Counted from the first letter of the stretch, positions 45,069-59,599 are shown. The stretch: DNA of 64,000 bases from Isoetes taiwanensis (GCA_021234155.1 JAJEKV010000051.1:8764105-8828104); one strand, 5' to 3'. Program-made: numbers and translations. Notes: generated from the sequence alone by a model not told the origin.

Positions 45069-48000
45069 TCAAGATATAGTTTCTTATGTAAATTGTGTAC
45101 AAATTTGCACTTAAGGTTGGACTTTTTTGTTCTTATAAGATCGAACATAAGGGTTGTTTAAGAGAGTTTGGCTGGTCAAATAAGAATGCGCAATAAAAGT
45201 TCATATAAATGGATTAATTATTACTAAAGCAAAGAGAAATATAAGCACCAAAATTTTATCGCTCTTAAATGCGAACATTACAAGAGCTAGAAAAACATAC
45301 AATTAGTTTTTTAATATTGAAATTGATATTGAACATGGGGGGGCACAAAATTGACATGGTATGATTTAAACCCATAATTTTTTTTATTTTTTTTTACCTA
45401 CACTTTAGAGGTACAAGACATATTGTACACTACCTAAAAGTACTATCATATATAAAATTATAATTAATGGAGATGCATTAAACAACACTTGTGACTCCAT
45501 GGTGAAGGTCCTCCAGCGTTAGGCGTGGGCTGGGAAGGGTATCTTATGAGGTTTACCCACCAACTAGGCCAACAGGCTGGGAATGGAATGTGGTAGGCTG
45601 GGCATTTCTATGATGGGAGGACACCTGCATGTGGTGGGTGAGCTTTCCATTGTCAGGAGACTATGGGCCATGATGGTTTTATTGATGGCTATGTTCTTTT
45701 GCTTTTGATGCTCATGTTTAATATTTCCTTGGTTATGTTGTCATCATCTTAGCACTCTACTCACATAAGACTTTTGATGCGTGTTTATACTTACCCAAGA
45801 TTTCGAGCATTTCCATGCATGCGAGGCAGCTAAGAATCGACTTACTCATGAGAACTAATCCAGTGATGCATGCAAGGTAAAGAGCAAAGGCGATGGCACA
45901 ATCTTGATTTGTGGCTTGTGGATGGCCGAAGCTTCTAGGGTTGAGTTGCTAACTATTGAGAATATGGATTTCTTTGGATGTTAATGTTATGTGATTATAT
46001 TGAGATCTAGTATTTTGGCTCATTGAGTTTTAGGTGTGTAATTTCAACTAAGAGGAAGATTTAATTCTTCACCCAAATTCACGACCATAAATCTAGCCTT
46101 AAGTAATGATAAGATCCAGTTGCACGGAGGTCAACTTCCAAGAACTCAAATCTGATTTAGAGTCGAGCAATGTTGGATCCTTTGGTGTTGACATTATGAT
46201 CGTGGTTACCAAAAAGATCTAGAAATGCTATCCTCGGGGAGGAGGAGGAGTATTTGGGGGCTTCGTGGTTATTATAAGTATTCAAGAGGAGAAGTCTTCA
46301 TATAAACAACGAGCAACTCTTGATGATGTTGGTGCAATTTGTGAATAAGTTGCCATGCATAGTAATTCTATAAGTTGTTGAAATTGCATCACCAAATCAA
46401 TTATCGACCCATGAGGACATGATTTAAATTTTAGAAGGAGACTGTATCTGTCCTTTTGATGGGTCAATGTGCGTATTTATGTACATATATACATATTCAT
46501 GGCATGTATTCAGCATGAGATTAGGTTTTGTCTTTTAGAGAAAAGGATTTGCAAAGCATGAAGGGCTTGATTATATGTAGTTTTAAACCCAAAATTTGAA
46601 GCATCATATCTTGGCGACCCGAGATCCTTTTCGTGTAGATTTTTTCTTTTCTTTGGAAAGAGCTTTCAAGTAAGATTTTCCGGATGATGCGAAATAGGCA
46701 GAAACTCCATTCGTATATGAGAAATTTATATGACAGAAATCGATCTTGAGTGAAATTGACTACACTATGTATCTTTTTATGCAACTTGATTTTTTGAGCT
46801 AGAAGCGATCTTTGGAAGCAAGCAATTACAAGGGTTGAGAGGTCTATAAATGAAGAAATTCTGGATGAGGTTTCGGTCTATTTGAGATTTCATAGGCTGG
46901 AGATTGAGTTTAAACATGATGATAGAGGATGACTTTGGATTACAAAGTAATCAAAGGTAAATTCTGATCTAGATTGAATCGCTTTCAATATGCGAGTTAA
47001 TCAATTAATTAAAGCGGTGCTCCTTGAGATTTGGCGAGGGGTTTAATGGATTGGATTTGAATGCACGTCTGTGAGTAAATGATGAAATCAAAATTTGTGG
47101 AATTGAATAAAAAGGTGGCTTTGTCGGAAAATACAGCGAGAATATAGACTTAATTTTATGGGCATGAGGTGATTTAATTGTCAGCGTAAGTGTTAAGTAG
47201 AAAGGGAAAAACTTCGGACCCAGGTCAAAGGAACCTTATGGAAAAGATATGTTTGCCATGTTTTGTTACATTTGTTTTATGTCTGATGACGATACAATAC
47301 ATTACGTATGGGAAAAATATATAGTTTCTCATGTAAATTGTACAAATTTGCACTTAAAGGTTGGACTTTTTTGAAGTTACGTTCTTATAAGATCCGAACT
47401 ATAAGTAGTTGGTTAAGAGGTTTGGCTAGTCAAATAAGAACACGCAATAAAAAAGTTCATATAAAATGGATTGAAATTAGTACTAAAGCAAAAGAAATAT
47501 AAGCACCAAAATTTTAAACAGCTCTTAAGTGTGAACACTACAAGAGCTAGAAACATACAATTAGAGTTTTTTAATCTTGAAATTGACATAGACATTAGGG
47601 GCACAAAAATTGACATGGGGGTATGATTTAAACCCATAATTTTTTTTTTATTTTTTTTACCCTACACTTTAGAGGTACAAGACATATTGTACACTACCTA
47701 AAAGGTACTATACATATAAAATTATAGTGTAATGCGTAAATAACACATTTGACTCCATGGTATGAGGGGTCCTCCAACTAGGCATGGTGGGCCGGGAAGG
47801 TATGATATGAGGTTTACCCACCAACTTCGACAACAGGGGCTCTGAATGTGAGTCATTTGGGCATTTCTCTGTTTGATAGGGCTGCATGTAATTTGTTGAG
47901 AGCTTTCCATTGTCCGGGACTTGGTATTCTCGCTTATGTTCTTTGCTTTTGATGCTCATGTTTGATATTTCCTTGGGTTATGTTGTCATCATCTCTTACT

Positions 48001-51000
48001 CTACTCATAAGATTTTCGTCGTGTTTATGCTTACCCAAGATTTCCAGAAAGCATTTCCATGCATACAGAAGCTGACTAGGAATCATACCTCATGAGAACT
48101 AATCCCGATGAGTGCATAATGCGATGTAAATGAGCAAAGGATGATAGCTTTTGATCTTGATAGGTTTGTGGATGAGCCAGAAACTTCTAGGGTTGAGTTA
48201 CTAACATGGATCCACGTAACTATTGAGAATATGGATTTCTTTTGGATATTAATGTTATGTGATTATATTGAGATCATAGTATTTGGCTCATTGAGTTTTG
48301 AGTGTGTAATTCAACTATGCAGAAGATTTAATTCTTCACCCCCAAAATTCACCCCACATAAATCTAGCCTTAAGTAATGATAATATCGAGTTGCTGGAGG
48401 GTCAATCCTGGGCTAAATCAGGTTGGGGTCGAGCAATGTTGGATCCTTGGGTGTTTGACATTATGATCAGGATTGCAAAGAGATCTAGAAATGCTATCCT
48501 CGGAGGAGGAGGAGTATTTAGGGCTTCGTGGTTATTATAGAAGTATTCAAGAGAGAAGTTTCATATAAACAACCAGAGCAACTCTCGATGATGTTGAGGA
48601 ATGCAATTTGTGAATAAGTTGCCATTGCATATTAATTCTATAAGTTGTTGGAGAATTGCATCACCAAATCAATTATGTCGACCATGAGGACATGGGTTAA
48701 ATTTTAAAGAGCTATGTGGTCTGCCCACACGATGGGTCAAATATCGATATGTACATATATACATATTCATGGCATGTATGCGCAAAACGAGATTAGGGTT
48801 TGTCTTTTGAGAAAGATTGTTGCGAGCATGAACAAGGGGAGTTATATGCGTTTTAAAACAAATTTGAAGCATCATATCTTGGCGACCGAGAGATCCTTTT
48901 AGGGTGATTTTTCTTTTTGGAAAGAGCTTCAAGTAAGATTTTTCGGATGATGCGAGCAGGCAGAAACTCGTATGAGAAATTTATGGCAAATACTGATCTT
49001 TGGGTCAACCGAGCTGCACTATGTATCTTTTCTGTGACTTCATTTTTGGAGCTAGAAAGGCGATCTTTGGAGGCAGCAAGCAAGGGGGTTGAAGTCTATA
49101 AATGAAGAAATTCTCGGATGGGTTTCGGTCTATTTGAGATTTCATGAGCTGGAGATTGAGTTTAAACCACGATGTAGAGGGATGACTTTGGGTTACAAAA
49201 GTAATCAAAGGTGATTTCTGATCTAGATTGAATAAGCTTTCTAATGTCCGGGTTAATCAATTAATTAAGCAAAGTGCTCCTTGAGATTTGGCGAGGGGTT
49301 TAATGGATTCGAATTGAATACTGTAGTAAATGATGAAATCAAAGGCGTGGAATTGAATAAAAATGTGGCTTTTGTCTAGGAAAGGAATGCGATAAATATA
49401 GACTTAATTTTATGGGCATGAGGCTGATTTGTTAATTGTCTGGCGTAAGTGTTAAGTAGAGAAAGGAAAACTTCGAATGGGGTCAAAGACCTTATGGAAA
49501 GATATGTTTGCCATGTTTTGTTACATTTTATATCTGATGCGTGCGGTACATTATGGGAAAATATATAGTTTCTCATATAAATTTTACAAATTTGCATAAG
49601 GTTGGACTTTTTGAGCGTTCTTATAAGATCGAACTATAAGGAGTTGGTTAAGGTTTGGCTAGTCAAATAAGAACGCAATAAAAGTTCATATAAGCACTAC
49701 AAGAGCTAGAAACATACAATTAGAGTTTTTAATCTTGAAATTGACATTGGACATTAGGGGCACAAAATTGACATGAGGGTATGATTTAAACACATAATTT
49801 TTTTTTTTTTTTTTTACCCTACACTTTAGAGTACAAGACATATTGTACACTACCTAAGGTGCTATATATATAAAATTATAGTGTATGGATACGTAAACAA
49901 CACTTGTGACTCCATGGTAAGAGGTCCTCCAATAGCTAGGCATTAATTTGGGAAGGGTATCATATATGAGGTTTACCACCAACTTCGATATGAGGACTCA
50001 TAATGTGAGGCGGGCATTTCTCTGTGATAGGGCGCATGTAGGTGGTGAGCTCCATTATCCGAGCTATGGGCCATGATGGTTTGGTATTACGGCTATCTTC
50101 TTTGCTTTTTGATGCTCATGTTTGATATTTCCATGGGTTATGTTGTCATCATCTTAGCACTCTACTCATGTAAGATTTTCCGTCGTGTTTATGCTTACCC
50201 AAGATTTCGAGGAGCATTTCCATGCATGCCGAGGCGACTAGGAATCCTCTTACTCATGAGAACTAATCCCGGTGAGTGCATGTGCGGTGAAGAGCAAGGC
50301 GATGGCACCGATCTTGGTTGTGGCTTGTGGATGGCCAGAAGCTTCTAGGGTTGAGTTGCTAACATGGATCTGTAACTATTGAGAATATGGATTTCTTTGG
50401 ATGTTAATGTTATGTGATTATATTGAGATCATAGTATTTGGCTCATTGAGTTTTGAGTGTGTAATTTCAACTATGCAAGAGGAAGATTTAATTCTTCACC
50501 TAAATTCACATCGACATAAATCTAGCCTTAGTAATGATAAGATCGAGTTGCTGGAGGGTCAACTTCGTGAGGCTCGCAAATCACGGCCAAGTCCGAGCAA
50601 TGTTGGATCCTTGGGTGTTGACATTATGATCGTGGATTGCAAAGAGATCTAGAAATGCTATCCTCGGGGAGGAGGAGTAGTATTTAGGGGCTTTGGTTAT
50701 TATAGAAGTATTCAAAGAGAGAAGTCTTCTATAAACAGCGAGAGCAACTCTTGATGATGTTGAATGCAATTTGTGAATAAGTTGCCATTGCATATTAATT
50801 CTATAAGTTGTTGGAGAATTGCATCACAAATCAAATGCTCGACCCATGAGGACATGGGTTAAATTTTAGAAAGGAGATCAGAATGGGTCTGCCACCGATG
50901 GGTCAATATCGTATTTATGTACATATATACATATTCATGGCATGTATCAGCATGAGATTAGGGTTTTGTCTTTTTAGAGAAAGGATTGTTCTGCGAGCAT

Positions 51001-54000
51001 GAAGGCGAGGGCAGATTATGTGTAGTTTAAAACCCAAAATTTGAAGCATCATATCTTGGCGACAAAGATCCTTGCCGGTGATTTTTCTTTTCTTTGGAAA
51101 GAGCTTCAAGTAAGATTTTTAGGGATGGTCTGAACAGGCCAAAACTCATTAATATGAGAAATTTATGGCCAAAATACGATCTTTGAGTGAAATTGATGCA
51201 CTATGTATCTTTTTATGCGGCTTGATTTTTTGAGCTAGAAGGCGATCTTTGGAAGCAAACAAGCAAAGGGTTCGAGAGGTCTATAAATGAAGAAATTTTA
51301 GGATGGGGTTTGATCTATTTGAGATTTCATAATTTGGAGATTGAGTTTAAACATGATGTAGAGGATGACTTTGGGTTACAAAGTAATCAAAGGTGATTCT
51401 GATCTAGATTGAATAAGCTTTCCTAATGTCCGGTTAATCAATTAATTAGCAGTGCTCCTTGAGATTCAAGGGGGTTTAATGGATTCAATTGAATGCCTGT
51501 AGTAAATGATGAAATCAAATTTGTGGAATTGAATAAAAGGTAGCTTTTTGTCTCGGGGAAGAATCTGATAAATATAGACTTAATTTTATGGGCATGAGGT
51601 TGATTTAATTATATGCTGTAAGTGTTAAGTAGAAAGGGAAAAACTTCAATCGAGTCCAAAGACCTTATGGAAAGATATGTTTGCCATGTTTTTGTTGTTT
51701 TATAATGCGATGCGTGTCCAGACGTACATTATTATGGGAAAAATATATAGTTTCTCATGTAAATTGTACAAATTTGCACTTAAGGTTGGACTTTTTGGCG
51801 TTCTTATAAGATCCGAACTATAAGGAGTTGGTTAAGAGGTTTGGCTAGTCAAATAAGAACCTGCAATAAGTTCATATATAAATGGATTGAAATTAGTACT
51901 AAAGCAAAGAAATATAAGCACCAAAATTTTATCGCTCTTAGAGTCGAACACTACAAGAGCTAGAAACATACAATTAGAGTTTTTTAATCTTGAAATTGAC
52001 ATTAGACATTAGGGGGCACAAAATTGACATGAGGGTATGATTTAAACCCATAATTTTTTTTTTTTTTTTTTTACCCTACACTTTAGAGGTACAAGACATA
52101 TTGTACACTACCTAAGGTACTATACATATAAAAAGAATTATAGTGTATGGAATGCGTAAATGCTTACTGTGACTCCATGGTAAGAGGTCCTCCGGTAGCT
52201 AGGCGTGGGCTGGGAAGGGTATGTATATATGAGGTTTACCCCACCAACTTCGACCAATGGGGCTCGGGAATGTATGGTAGTGGGCATTTCTCTGGCGATA
52301 GGGCGCATGTAGGTCGGTTGAGCTTTCCATTGTCCCGGAACTTGGTATTACGGCTATGTTCTTTGCTTTTGATGCTCATGTTTGATATTTCTTAGGTTAT
52401 GTTGTCATCATCTTAGCACTCTCTACTCACATAAGATTTTTTAATGCACGTGTTTATGCTTACCCAAGATTTCGAACATTTCCATGCATCTTTGGGCACT
52501 AGGAATCCTTACTTACTCATGAGAACTAATCCCGGTGAGTGCATGTGCGATAAAAACAAGGCGATGGCTTTGATCTTGGTTGTGGCTTGTGGATGGCGAG
52601 AAGCTTCTAGGGTTGAGTTGCTAACATGGATCACGTAACTATTGAGAATATGGATTTCTTTGGATATTAATGTTATGTGATTATATTGAGATCATAGTAT
52701 TTGGCTCATTGAGTTTTGAGTGTGTAATTTCAACTATGCAAGAGGAAGATTTAATTCTTCACCTAAATTCAACCGACATAAATCTAGCCTTAAGTAATGA
52801 TAATATCCGAGTTGCACGGAGGGTCAACTCGTGAGCTAAATCACCAGTTGGGTTTAGAGAGCAATGTTGGATCCTTGGGTGTTGACATTATGATCGTGGA
52901 TTGCAAAGAGATCTAGAAATGCTATCCTCGGGGAGGAGGAGGAGTATTTAGGGGCTTTGTGGTTATTATAGAAGTATTCAAGAGAGAAGTCTTCATATAA
53001 ACAACGAGAGCAACTCTTGATGATGTTGAGGTATGCAATTTGTGAATAAGTTGCCATTGCATATTAATTCTATAAGTTGTTGGAGAATTGCATCACCAAA
53101 TCAATTATCTAACCCATGAGGACATGGGTTAAATTTTAAAAGGAGATGCTTGAACGGTCCTTTTTGATGGGTCAATATCGTATTTATGTACATATATACA
53201 TATTCATGGCATGTATAAACCACGAGATTAGGGTTTTGTCTTTTTAGAGAAAGGATTGTTCTGCGAGCATGGCGTGAGGCAAGCGTTATGTGCGGTTAAA
53301 ACCCAAAATTTGAAGCATCATATCTTGGCGACCCGAGATCCTTTTCGTGTGATTTTTCTTTTTTTGGAAAGAGCTTCAAGTAAGATTTTTCGGGATGGTG
53401 CGAACAGGCCGAAACTCATTAAATAAGGAAATTTATGACAGAAATACTGATGCTGGGTCAGAATTGACTGCACTATGTATCTTTTACGCAACTTCATTTT
53501 TGGAGCTAGAAGGCGATCTTTGGAGGCTAAGCAATTACAAGGGATTCGAGAGAAGTCTATAAATGAAGAAATTCTCGGATGGGGTTTCAGTCTATTTGAG
53601 ATTTCATAGAAATTGGAGATTGAGTTTAAAACGATGTAGAGGATGACTTTGGGTTACAAAGTAATCAAAGGTGATTCTGATCTAGATTGAATAAGCTTTC
53701 TAATTGTTAATCAATTAATTAAGCGGTGCTCCTTACGAGGGTTTAATGGATTGGAATTGAATGCCTGTAGTAAATGATGAAATCAAATCTATGGAATTGA
53801 ATAAAAATGTGGCTTTTGTCTGGGAAGAATACAAGTAAATATAGACTTAATTTTATGGGCATGAGGTGATTTAATTGTCTGCTGTAAGTGTTAAGTAGAA
53901 AGGGAAAACTTCGAATGGAGTCCAAAGACCTTATGGAAAGATATGTTTGCCATGTTTTGTTACGTTTTATATCTGATGCGTCGCGATTACATTACATTAT

Positions 54001-56233
54001 GGGGAAAAATATATAGTTTCTCATGTAAATTGTACAAATTTGCACTTAAGGTTGGACTTTTTTGAGGCGTTCTTATAAGATCTGAACTATAAGGAGTTGG
54101 TTAAGAGGTTTGGCTAGTCAAATAAGAACCTGCAATAAAAAGTTCATATAAATGGATTGAAATTAGTACTAAAGCAAAGAAATATAAGCACCAAAATTTT
54201 ATATGCTCTTAGTCGAACACTACAAGAGCTAGAAACATACAATTAGAGTTTTTTTAATCTTGAAATTGACATTAGACATTAGGGGGCACAAAATTGACAT
54301 GAGGGTATGATTTAAACCCATAATTTTTTTTTATTTTTTTTTACCCTACACTTTAGAGGTACAAGACATATTGTACACTACCTAAGGTACTATACATATA
54401 AAATTATAGTGTATGGGTACGTAAACAACACTTGTGACTCCATGGTAAGAGGTCCTCAGTAGCTAGGCGTAAGTTTGGGAAGGGTATGCGATATGAGGTT
54501 TACCCACCAACTTAATATGAGGGCTCGAATGTGAGTGGTGGGCATTTCTCTGGCGATGGGGCTGCATGTAGGTTTGTTTGAGCTTTCCATTGTCCGGAGC
54601 TATGGGCCATGATGGTTTGGTAATTCTCGGCTATCTTCTTTGCTTTTGATGCTCATGTTTGATATTTCCATGGGTTATGTTGTCATCATCTTAGCACTCT
54701 ACTCATGTAAGATTTTCCGTCTGTGTTTATGCTTACCCAAGATTTCGAGCATTTCCATGCATGCCGAGGCAGACTAGGAATCCTCACTTACTCATGAGAA
54801 CTAATCCCGGTGAGTGCATGGGTGAAAGAGCAAGGCGATGGCACCCGGTCTTGGTTGTGGCTTGTGGATGGCGAGAAGCTTCTAGGGTTGAGTTGCTAAC
54901 ATGGATCCTGTAACTATTGAGAATATGGATTTCTTTGGATGTTAATGTTATGCGATTATATTGAGATCATAGTATTTGGCTCATTGAGTTTTGAGTGTGT
55001 AATTTCAACTATGCAAGAGGAAGATTTAATTCTTCACCTAAATTCACATCGACATAAATCTAGCCTTAAGTAATGATAAGATCCCCGAAGTTGCACGGAG
55101 AGGGTCAACTTCGGCGGAAAAATCCACAGTTGGGGTCAGAGCAATGTTGGATCCTTGGGTGTTGACATTATGATCTGTGGATTGCAAAGAGATCTAGAAA
55201 TGCTATCCTCAGGAGGAGGAGTAGTATTTAGGGGCTTCGTGGTTATTATAGAAGTATTCAAGAGAGAAGTCTTCATATAAACAACGAGAGCAACTCTTGA
55301 TGATGTTGAGGGCAATTTGTGAATAAGTTGCCATTGCATATTAATTCTATAAGTTGTTGGAGAATTGCATCACCAAATCAATTATCGACCCATGAGGACA
55401 TGGGTTAAATTTTAGAAGGGGAGATAGTGAAGTCCCGGCCACGATGGGTCAATATCGTATTTATGTACATATATACATATTCATGGCATGTATGCAAAGC
55501 ATGAGATTAGGATTTTGTCTTTTTAGAGAAAGGATTGTTCTGAGCATGAAAGGGGGGATTTATTATGTGCGGTTTTAATACCCAAAATTTGAAGCATCAT
55601 ATCTTGGCGACCGAGATCCTTTTCGTGGTGATTTTTTTTTTCTTTGGAAAGAGCTTCAAGTAAGATTTTATCGGGATGGTGCGAACAGGCCGAAACTCAT
55701 TCGTATGAGAAATTTATGACAGAAATAACCGATCTTTGGGTGAGAATTGACTGCACTATGTATCTTTTCGCAGACTTCATTTTGGAGCTAGAAGGCGATC
55801 TTTGGAGGCGCAAGCAATTACAAGGGGTTGAGAGGTCTATAAATGAAGAAATTCTCATATGGGGTTTTCAGTCTATTTGAGATTTCATAAATTTGGAGAT
55901 TGAGTTTAAACATGATGTAGAGGATGACTTTGGGTTACAAAGTAATCAAAGGTGATTTCTGATCTAGATTGAATAAGCTTTCTAATGTCCGAGTTAATCA
56001 ATTAATTAAACAAAGTGCTCCTTGAGATTTGGACAGGGTTAATGGATTGAATTGAATGCCTATGGTAAATGATGAAATCAAAGCTATGGAATTGAATCAA
56101 GAATGTGGCTTTTTGTCTCGGGAAGAATACAAGAAAGATAGACTTATTTTTATGGGCACGAGGCTGATTTAATGTCTGCCGTAAGTGTTAAGTAGAAAGG
56201 GAAAACTCGAATCGGAGTCCAAAGACCTTATGG
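45069..56233 (+). repeat. Head-to-tail array of about 2.2-kb units (macrosatellite-like)
   Basis: The anchor GACTCCATGG recurs at 45492, 47751, 49908, 52171 and 54436, giving units of 2259, 2157, 2263 and 2265 bp, with partial units at each end. Within every unit the same landmarks follow: GATTTAATTCTTCACC, GAGCAATGTTGGATCC, GTACATATATACATATTCAT, TCTATAAATGAAGAAATT (TATA-like), GTTAATCAATTAATT, TGATGAAATCAAA, ATATAGTTTCTCATGTAAAT, a 15-20 bp T-tract, and CCTACACTTTAGAG.TACAAG. AT-rich parts are nearly identical while CpG-containing parts vary, often in length. The unit ending at 49907 has lost about 90 bp near 49690. No conserved frame runs through the units. They look LTR-like, but no gag/pol lies between them. 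Confidence 0.92.
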
Positions 56234-57104
56234 GACGATTTGGGGCGACTACATCGGCCAAAATATCATAAAGATGGGTGAAATTACTCTTGGAAGGCTA
56301 AGGGCTTTGGTGCATGATCAAGAGTTATATGGGAGAGTCCAAAACTGTTAAAGAAGCAAGGAAACAGATCATAATTGAGTGTACGGAGGATCATTTTGGG
56401 CTTTGGAATGACCGATTTGCCATTAGATTCTCAAGATCAGCCAAATTGGTGCTAGAAAAAGGCTTCTTTGTTGGGTTCTGTGTTTTGCCTTTTTATCATG
56501 TTCTACGCTTTTTGTGTTCAATTGTTATTAGTATTAACTTAGTTCTCGGTCTTATAACAAAGAAGAAAAAGATGCATAACCTTGGCTTAGCATCTTTAAT
56601 CTGATATATCAAGGCAGATTGTATCTTATGAGGCTTGGGGTTCAAAGTGTATCTTAATAGGAAGGCGATTATGAATCAAAGGAGTTGTTTTAACTAAGGA
56701 ACATGAACCAATGGAGACAAATAATTATAGCTAGCTAGGATAATTGTGCAGAGCTTACTCTAAAGATGGGGCTAGCCTAGAGATCGGTGGCAAAGGCTAA
56801 ATGCGATTACGGTCATTGAGACCTTGAGGGTTTTAAGCCGGAAGTGTTGATTTTGGGATTCTACGTAGTTATATGTTTCAATTCCTTAGCTATGGAAAGT
56901 GGGTTTTAATTAGAATATTAAAGACCTTAGCTAACAATGGTTAGAGATAAATAAATGGTGAAACCTTGGAGATCATGAGAAGTTAGGCGTTGAGAGCTAT
57001 ATGAGGCATATGGAAGTCTAGATGAGGCTATGGCGTGGAGCACTATTATTCTAGGTGTACCTTTGTAAGTTTCTAAGTTGTTGCACTATATTTTATCAAA
57101 GGCA
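56234..57104 (+). repeat. Continuation of the last array unit into element sequence missing from other units
   Basis: After AAAGACCTTATGG the other units jump to AAAGATATGTTTGCC, but here the sequence continues differently for about 830 bp. The words CCTTAGCTATGG..GGGTTTTAATTA and ACCTTAGCTAA.. near 56.89-56.94 kb resemble CCTAGCTATGATATTGG..TTTTAATTA and CCTAGCTAAGG at about 7.78 kb. The distance from the GAAATCAAA landmark is almost the same in both places (about 820-830 bp). A 96-codon frame at 56314-56604 has a hydrophobic stretch but no recognised motif. Confidence 0.45.
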
Positions 57105-59570
57105 TCATAGTTGGTGAAACCGTAATGTCGATAGGATATATTCGAAAGGCATCAAGGCTTCTTGACCATAAACAATTTTAAAAGGTGTTTGGCCCGCAGC
57201 AACCTTATAGGTAGTGTTGTAAGCCCATAAAACCGTCCACAATTTTTTATGCCAATCTTTTCTGGAAGCAGCATAGATTTTCTTGAGAATAGAAATCAAG
57301 GTTTTGTTGGTGCTTTCTGCGAGGCCATTGCCTTGTGGATAGTAAGACGTGCTTTTTCTGTGATGGATGCGAAGATAATCAGTCAGCGCTTTAATGGTGT
57401 GATTCACAAAGTGAACACCACGATCATTGACAAGTTCCACGGGACACCCGAAGCGAGTGATAATGTGCGTGTATACAATCCTGGCTGTGTTGGATGCAAT
57501 GTTGTCTGGGAGGGCACATGCTTCTGCCCACTTAGTGGCATAGTCTGTGAAGACAAGAATATAGTGTGCTCGGCTTTGTGTAGCTGGAGGATCCACAGGA
57601 CCCACAGAATCCATTCTCCATTTACTTAAGGGAAGGGGTGTGGCAATTGGAGTTAGTGGTAGGGTATCACGAACAATGGGCAGATCCAAGAGTGCATGAA
57701 CGTGAGCGTCTTTGAAAAGTGTGGGCCAAAAATAGTCAGTCAGGAGTATTTTTCTTATCGTGGTATTGTCATGGAAGTGATCACTCCCCAAGCCTTCGTG
57801 GGCTTGCCGAACTATGCATGGAATTTTGTGGAAAGAACACACCGTCTGAGAATTATATCTTTGCCTCTTTTGTATAGGTGGCAAACGACCATGGTATAGT
57901 CAGGAGCTTTACGAAGAAATTGTTGGTGGTGGAGACGTTGGCTTAGAGAGAGCGTGGGGTCCATGGACGCAAGTGCGCTTGTCAACAAATACAATTGATA
58001 ATCATGGAACCAGTGACGCGTGGCTGTAACCAGAAAGAGTTGAGCATTAGGAATGGTATCAGAAACATTCATGGATAGATCATCCTTGTGAATGCAGGAG
58101 AGATAGTTTGAAATAGTATAAGACTTCCCAGGCTTGTGAATGATCTCGAAAGGAGCAAATTCTTGGAGAATGAGAACCCAGTGCACAATTTGTCGCAAGG
58201 GTGAAGTTTTGCTGATCATGTAGAGAAGAGCCTGATGGTCAAGAAAGAACTTGATTTTACTCCCCAGGAGATAATGGCGGAAGCATTGAACACAGAAAAT
58301 GCGACCAAGAGCTTCACACCTATGTGGCGGAGTAATTCCCTTCTGCAAGATTAAGATTCCTACTGGCGAAACGAATGGGCTTGTCCTTATGAGGTTCATA
58401 TTCCTGGAAGAATACAACAATCACAAATGCAGAGACATCCACATGCACATTAAGGGGTTTATCCCACCGAGGAGGTACGAGAACTGAAGCATGAGTGAGC
58501 AAAATTTTAAAGTATTGGAAAGCCATCTCGGCACGGGGGTTCCATGTCCAGTTTGCTTCATCCCGTGTAAGTTTATGAATCGGATTAGCTTTTTCAGCTA
58601 ACCCAGGAATAAAGGTGGCATAATAATTAACTTTGCCAAGAAAAGACCCGTGTCTTCTTGATATTGGCGGGGAGGCTTGGCTTACGAGAACCTGCCTGAT
58701 TTTTTTTGGATCGGTAGTGATACCTTGATTGCGACCACATGTCCCAACAAGGCATCCAAGTGACACGAAGGTGCACTTTTTCAGGATTTAGGGTTATGCG
58801 GATCCATCACATTTTGAAAGATAAGCTCCAATTTGGAAATGTGATCTTCTTCTCCGAAAAGTCATTTTTAAAAACGTGAAGGAAGGCATTGTCCTTCATG
58901 AATTATTGAAAGACAGAAAGCATGATGCATTGAAAAGTGAAGGGCAAATTTGAGAGACCAAAGGGAACCACTTTGTAGGCAAAAGTGCCCCACAACATGG
59001 TGAACATAGTTTTCATTTGATCTTTAGCATGGATAGAAATTTGATTGTAACCCAAAAAACCATCCATAATATCATGACCAGCAACCTCTTCCATGACTTC
59101 ATCTGTGAAGGGTAAAAGAAAATGCTCCCTCTTCGTAGCCTGATTTAATTTTCGATAATCCACGCAACCTCAAATCTTACAATTGTGTTTAAGAGCAATA
59201 ACTATAAGGCTCACTCATTCAGAATATTTTACTTTGTAAATGAGATCGGCATTCAAAAATTTGCCAATTTCGGCCTTCACATGGTCACGGTAATTTGGGT
59301 TGAGCCTATGCTCTCATTGCTAGATGGGGTAGGAAATCAGATTTGGTGGGAATTGTGAGTTGACCCAATTCTTTCATGATACTATGTAAATCTTTGTAGC
59401 TCCATGCAAAAATATGTTTCAACCTTTTGAAACGTTTGACAGCTTTTTCTCTATAAGAGTATGGTAAAGTTTGAGAATAGTGGCCAGACTGAGGGGAATC
59501 TTGATCTTCGCAAGTTTTTCTTGAAGTTCGAGTAGAATACCAGGGTTAGTGCTTGTGCTAATAAAGTGAG
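57105..59570 (-). mobile_element. Decayed Ty3/gypsy retrotransposon pol (Tat/Athila-like)
   Basis: Read right to left: HIFAWSYKDL (about 59.4 kb) precedes an RT start DYRKLNQATKREHFLLPF (59.1 kb), GYNQISIHAKDQMKT and FGTFAYKVVPFGLSNLPFTF-like sequence. The YxDD site is degenerate (HVFKNDF region, about 58.88 kb). RNase H follows (FFLDHQALLYMISK, PFEIIHKPGKSYTISNYLS), then integrase (57105-57884) with HEGLGSDHFHDNTTIRKIL, WRMDSVGPV, VNDRGVHF and GLAESTNKT, which keep all three D-D-E residues; the zinc-binding cysteine pair is lost. The order RT-RNaseH-INT and the FAWSYKDL/DYRKLN wording fit the Tat/Athila branch. Frame changes separate the domains, so it is inactive. No gag, protease or LTR is identified. 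Confidence 0.9.
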
Positions 59571-59599
59571 GTGGGTCCATGAACTTCTTTTAGAAGTTC

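Noticed and set aside
46480-46500. Telomere-like or special origin at the repeated ACATATATACATAT words
   Set aside because: Simple AT repeat within each array unit, with no TTTAGGG arrays.
45069-56233. Genes inside the array (several 60-90 codon frames)
   Set aside because: The frames are not conserved between units and carry no motif; they are chance openings.
57105-59163. Possible endogenous virus (pol with integrase)
   Set aside because: RT-RNaseH-integrase order and wording fit an ordinary Ty3/gypsy retrotransposon; no envelope or viral movement/coat region is seen.
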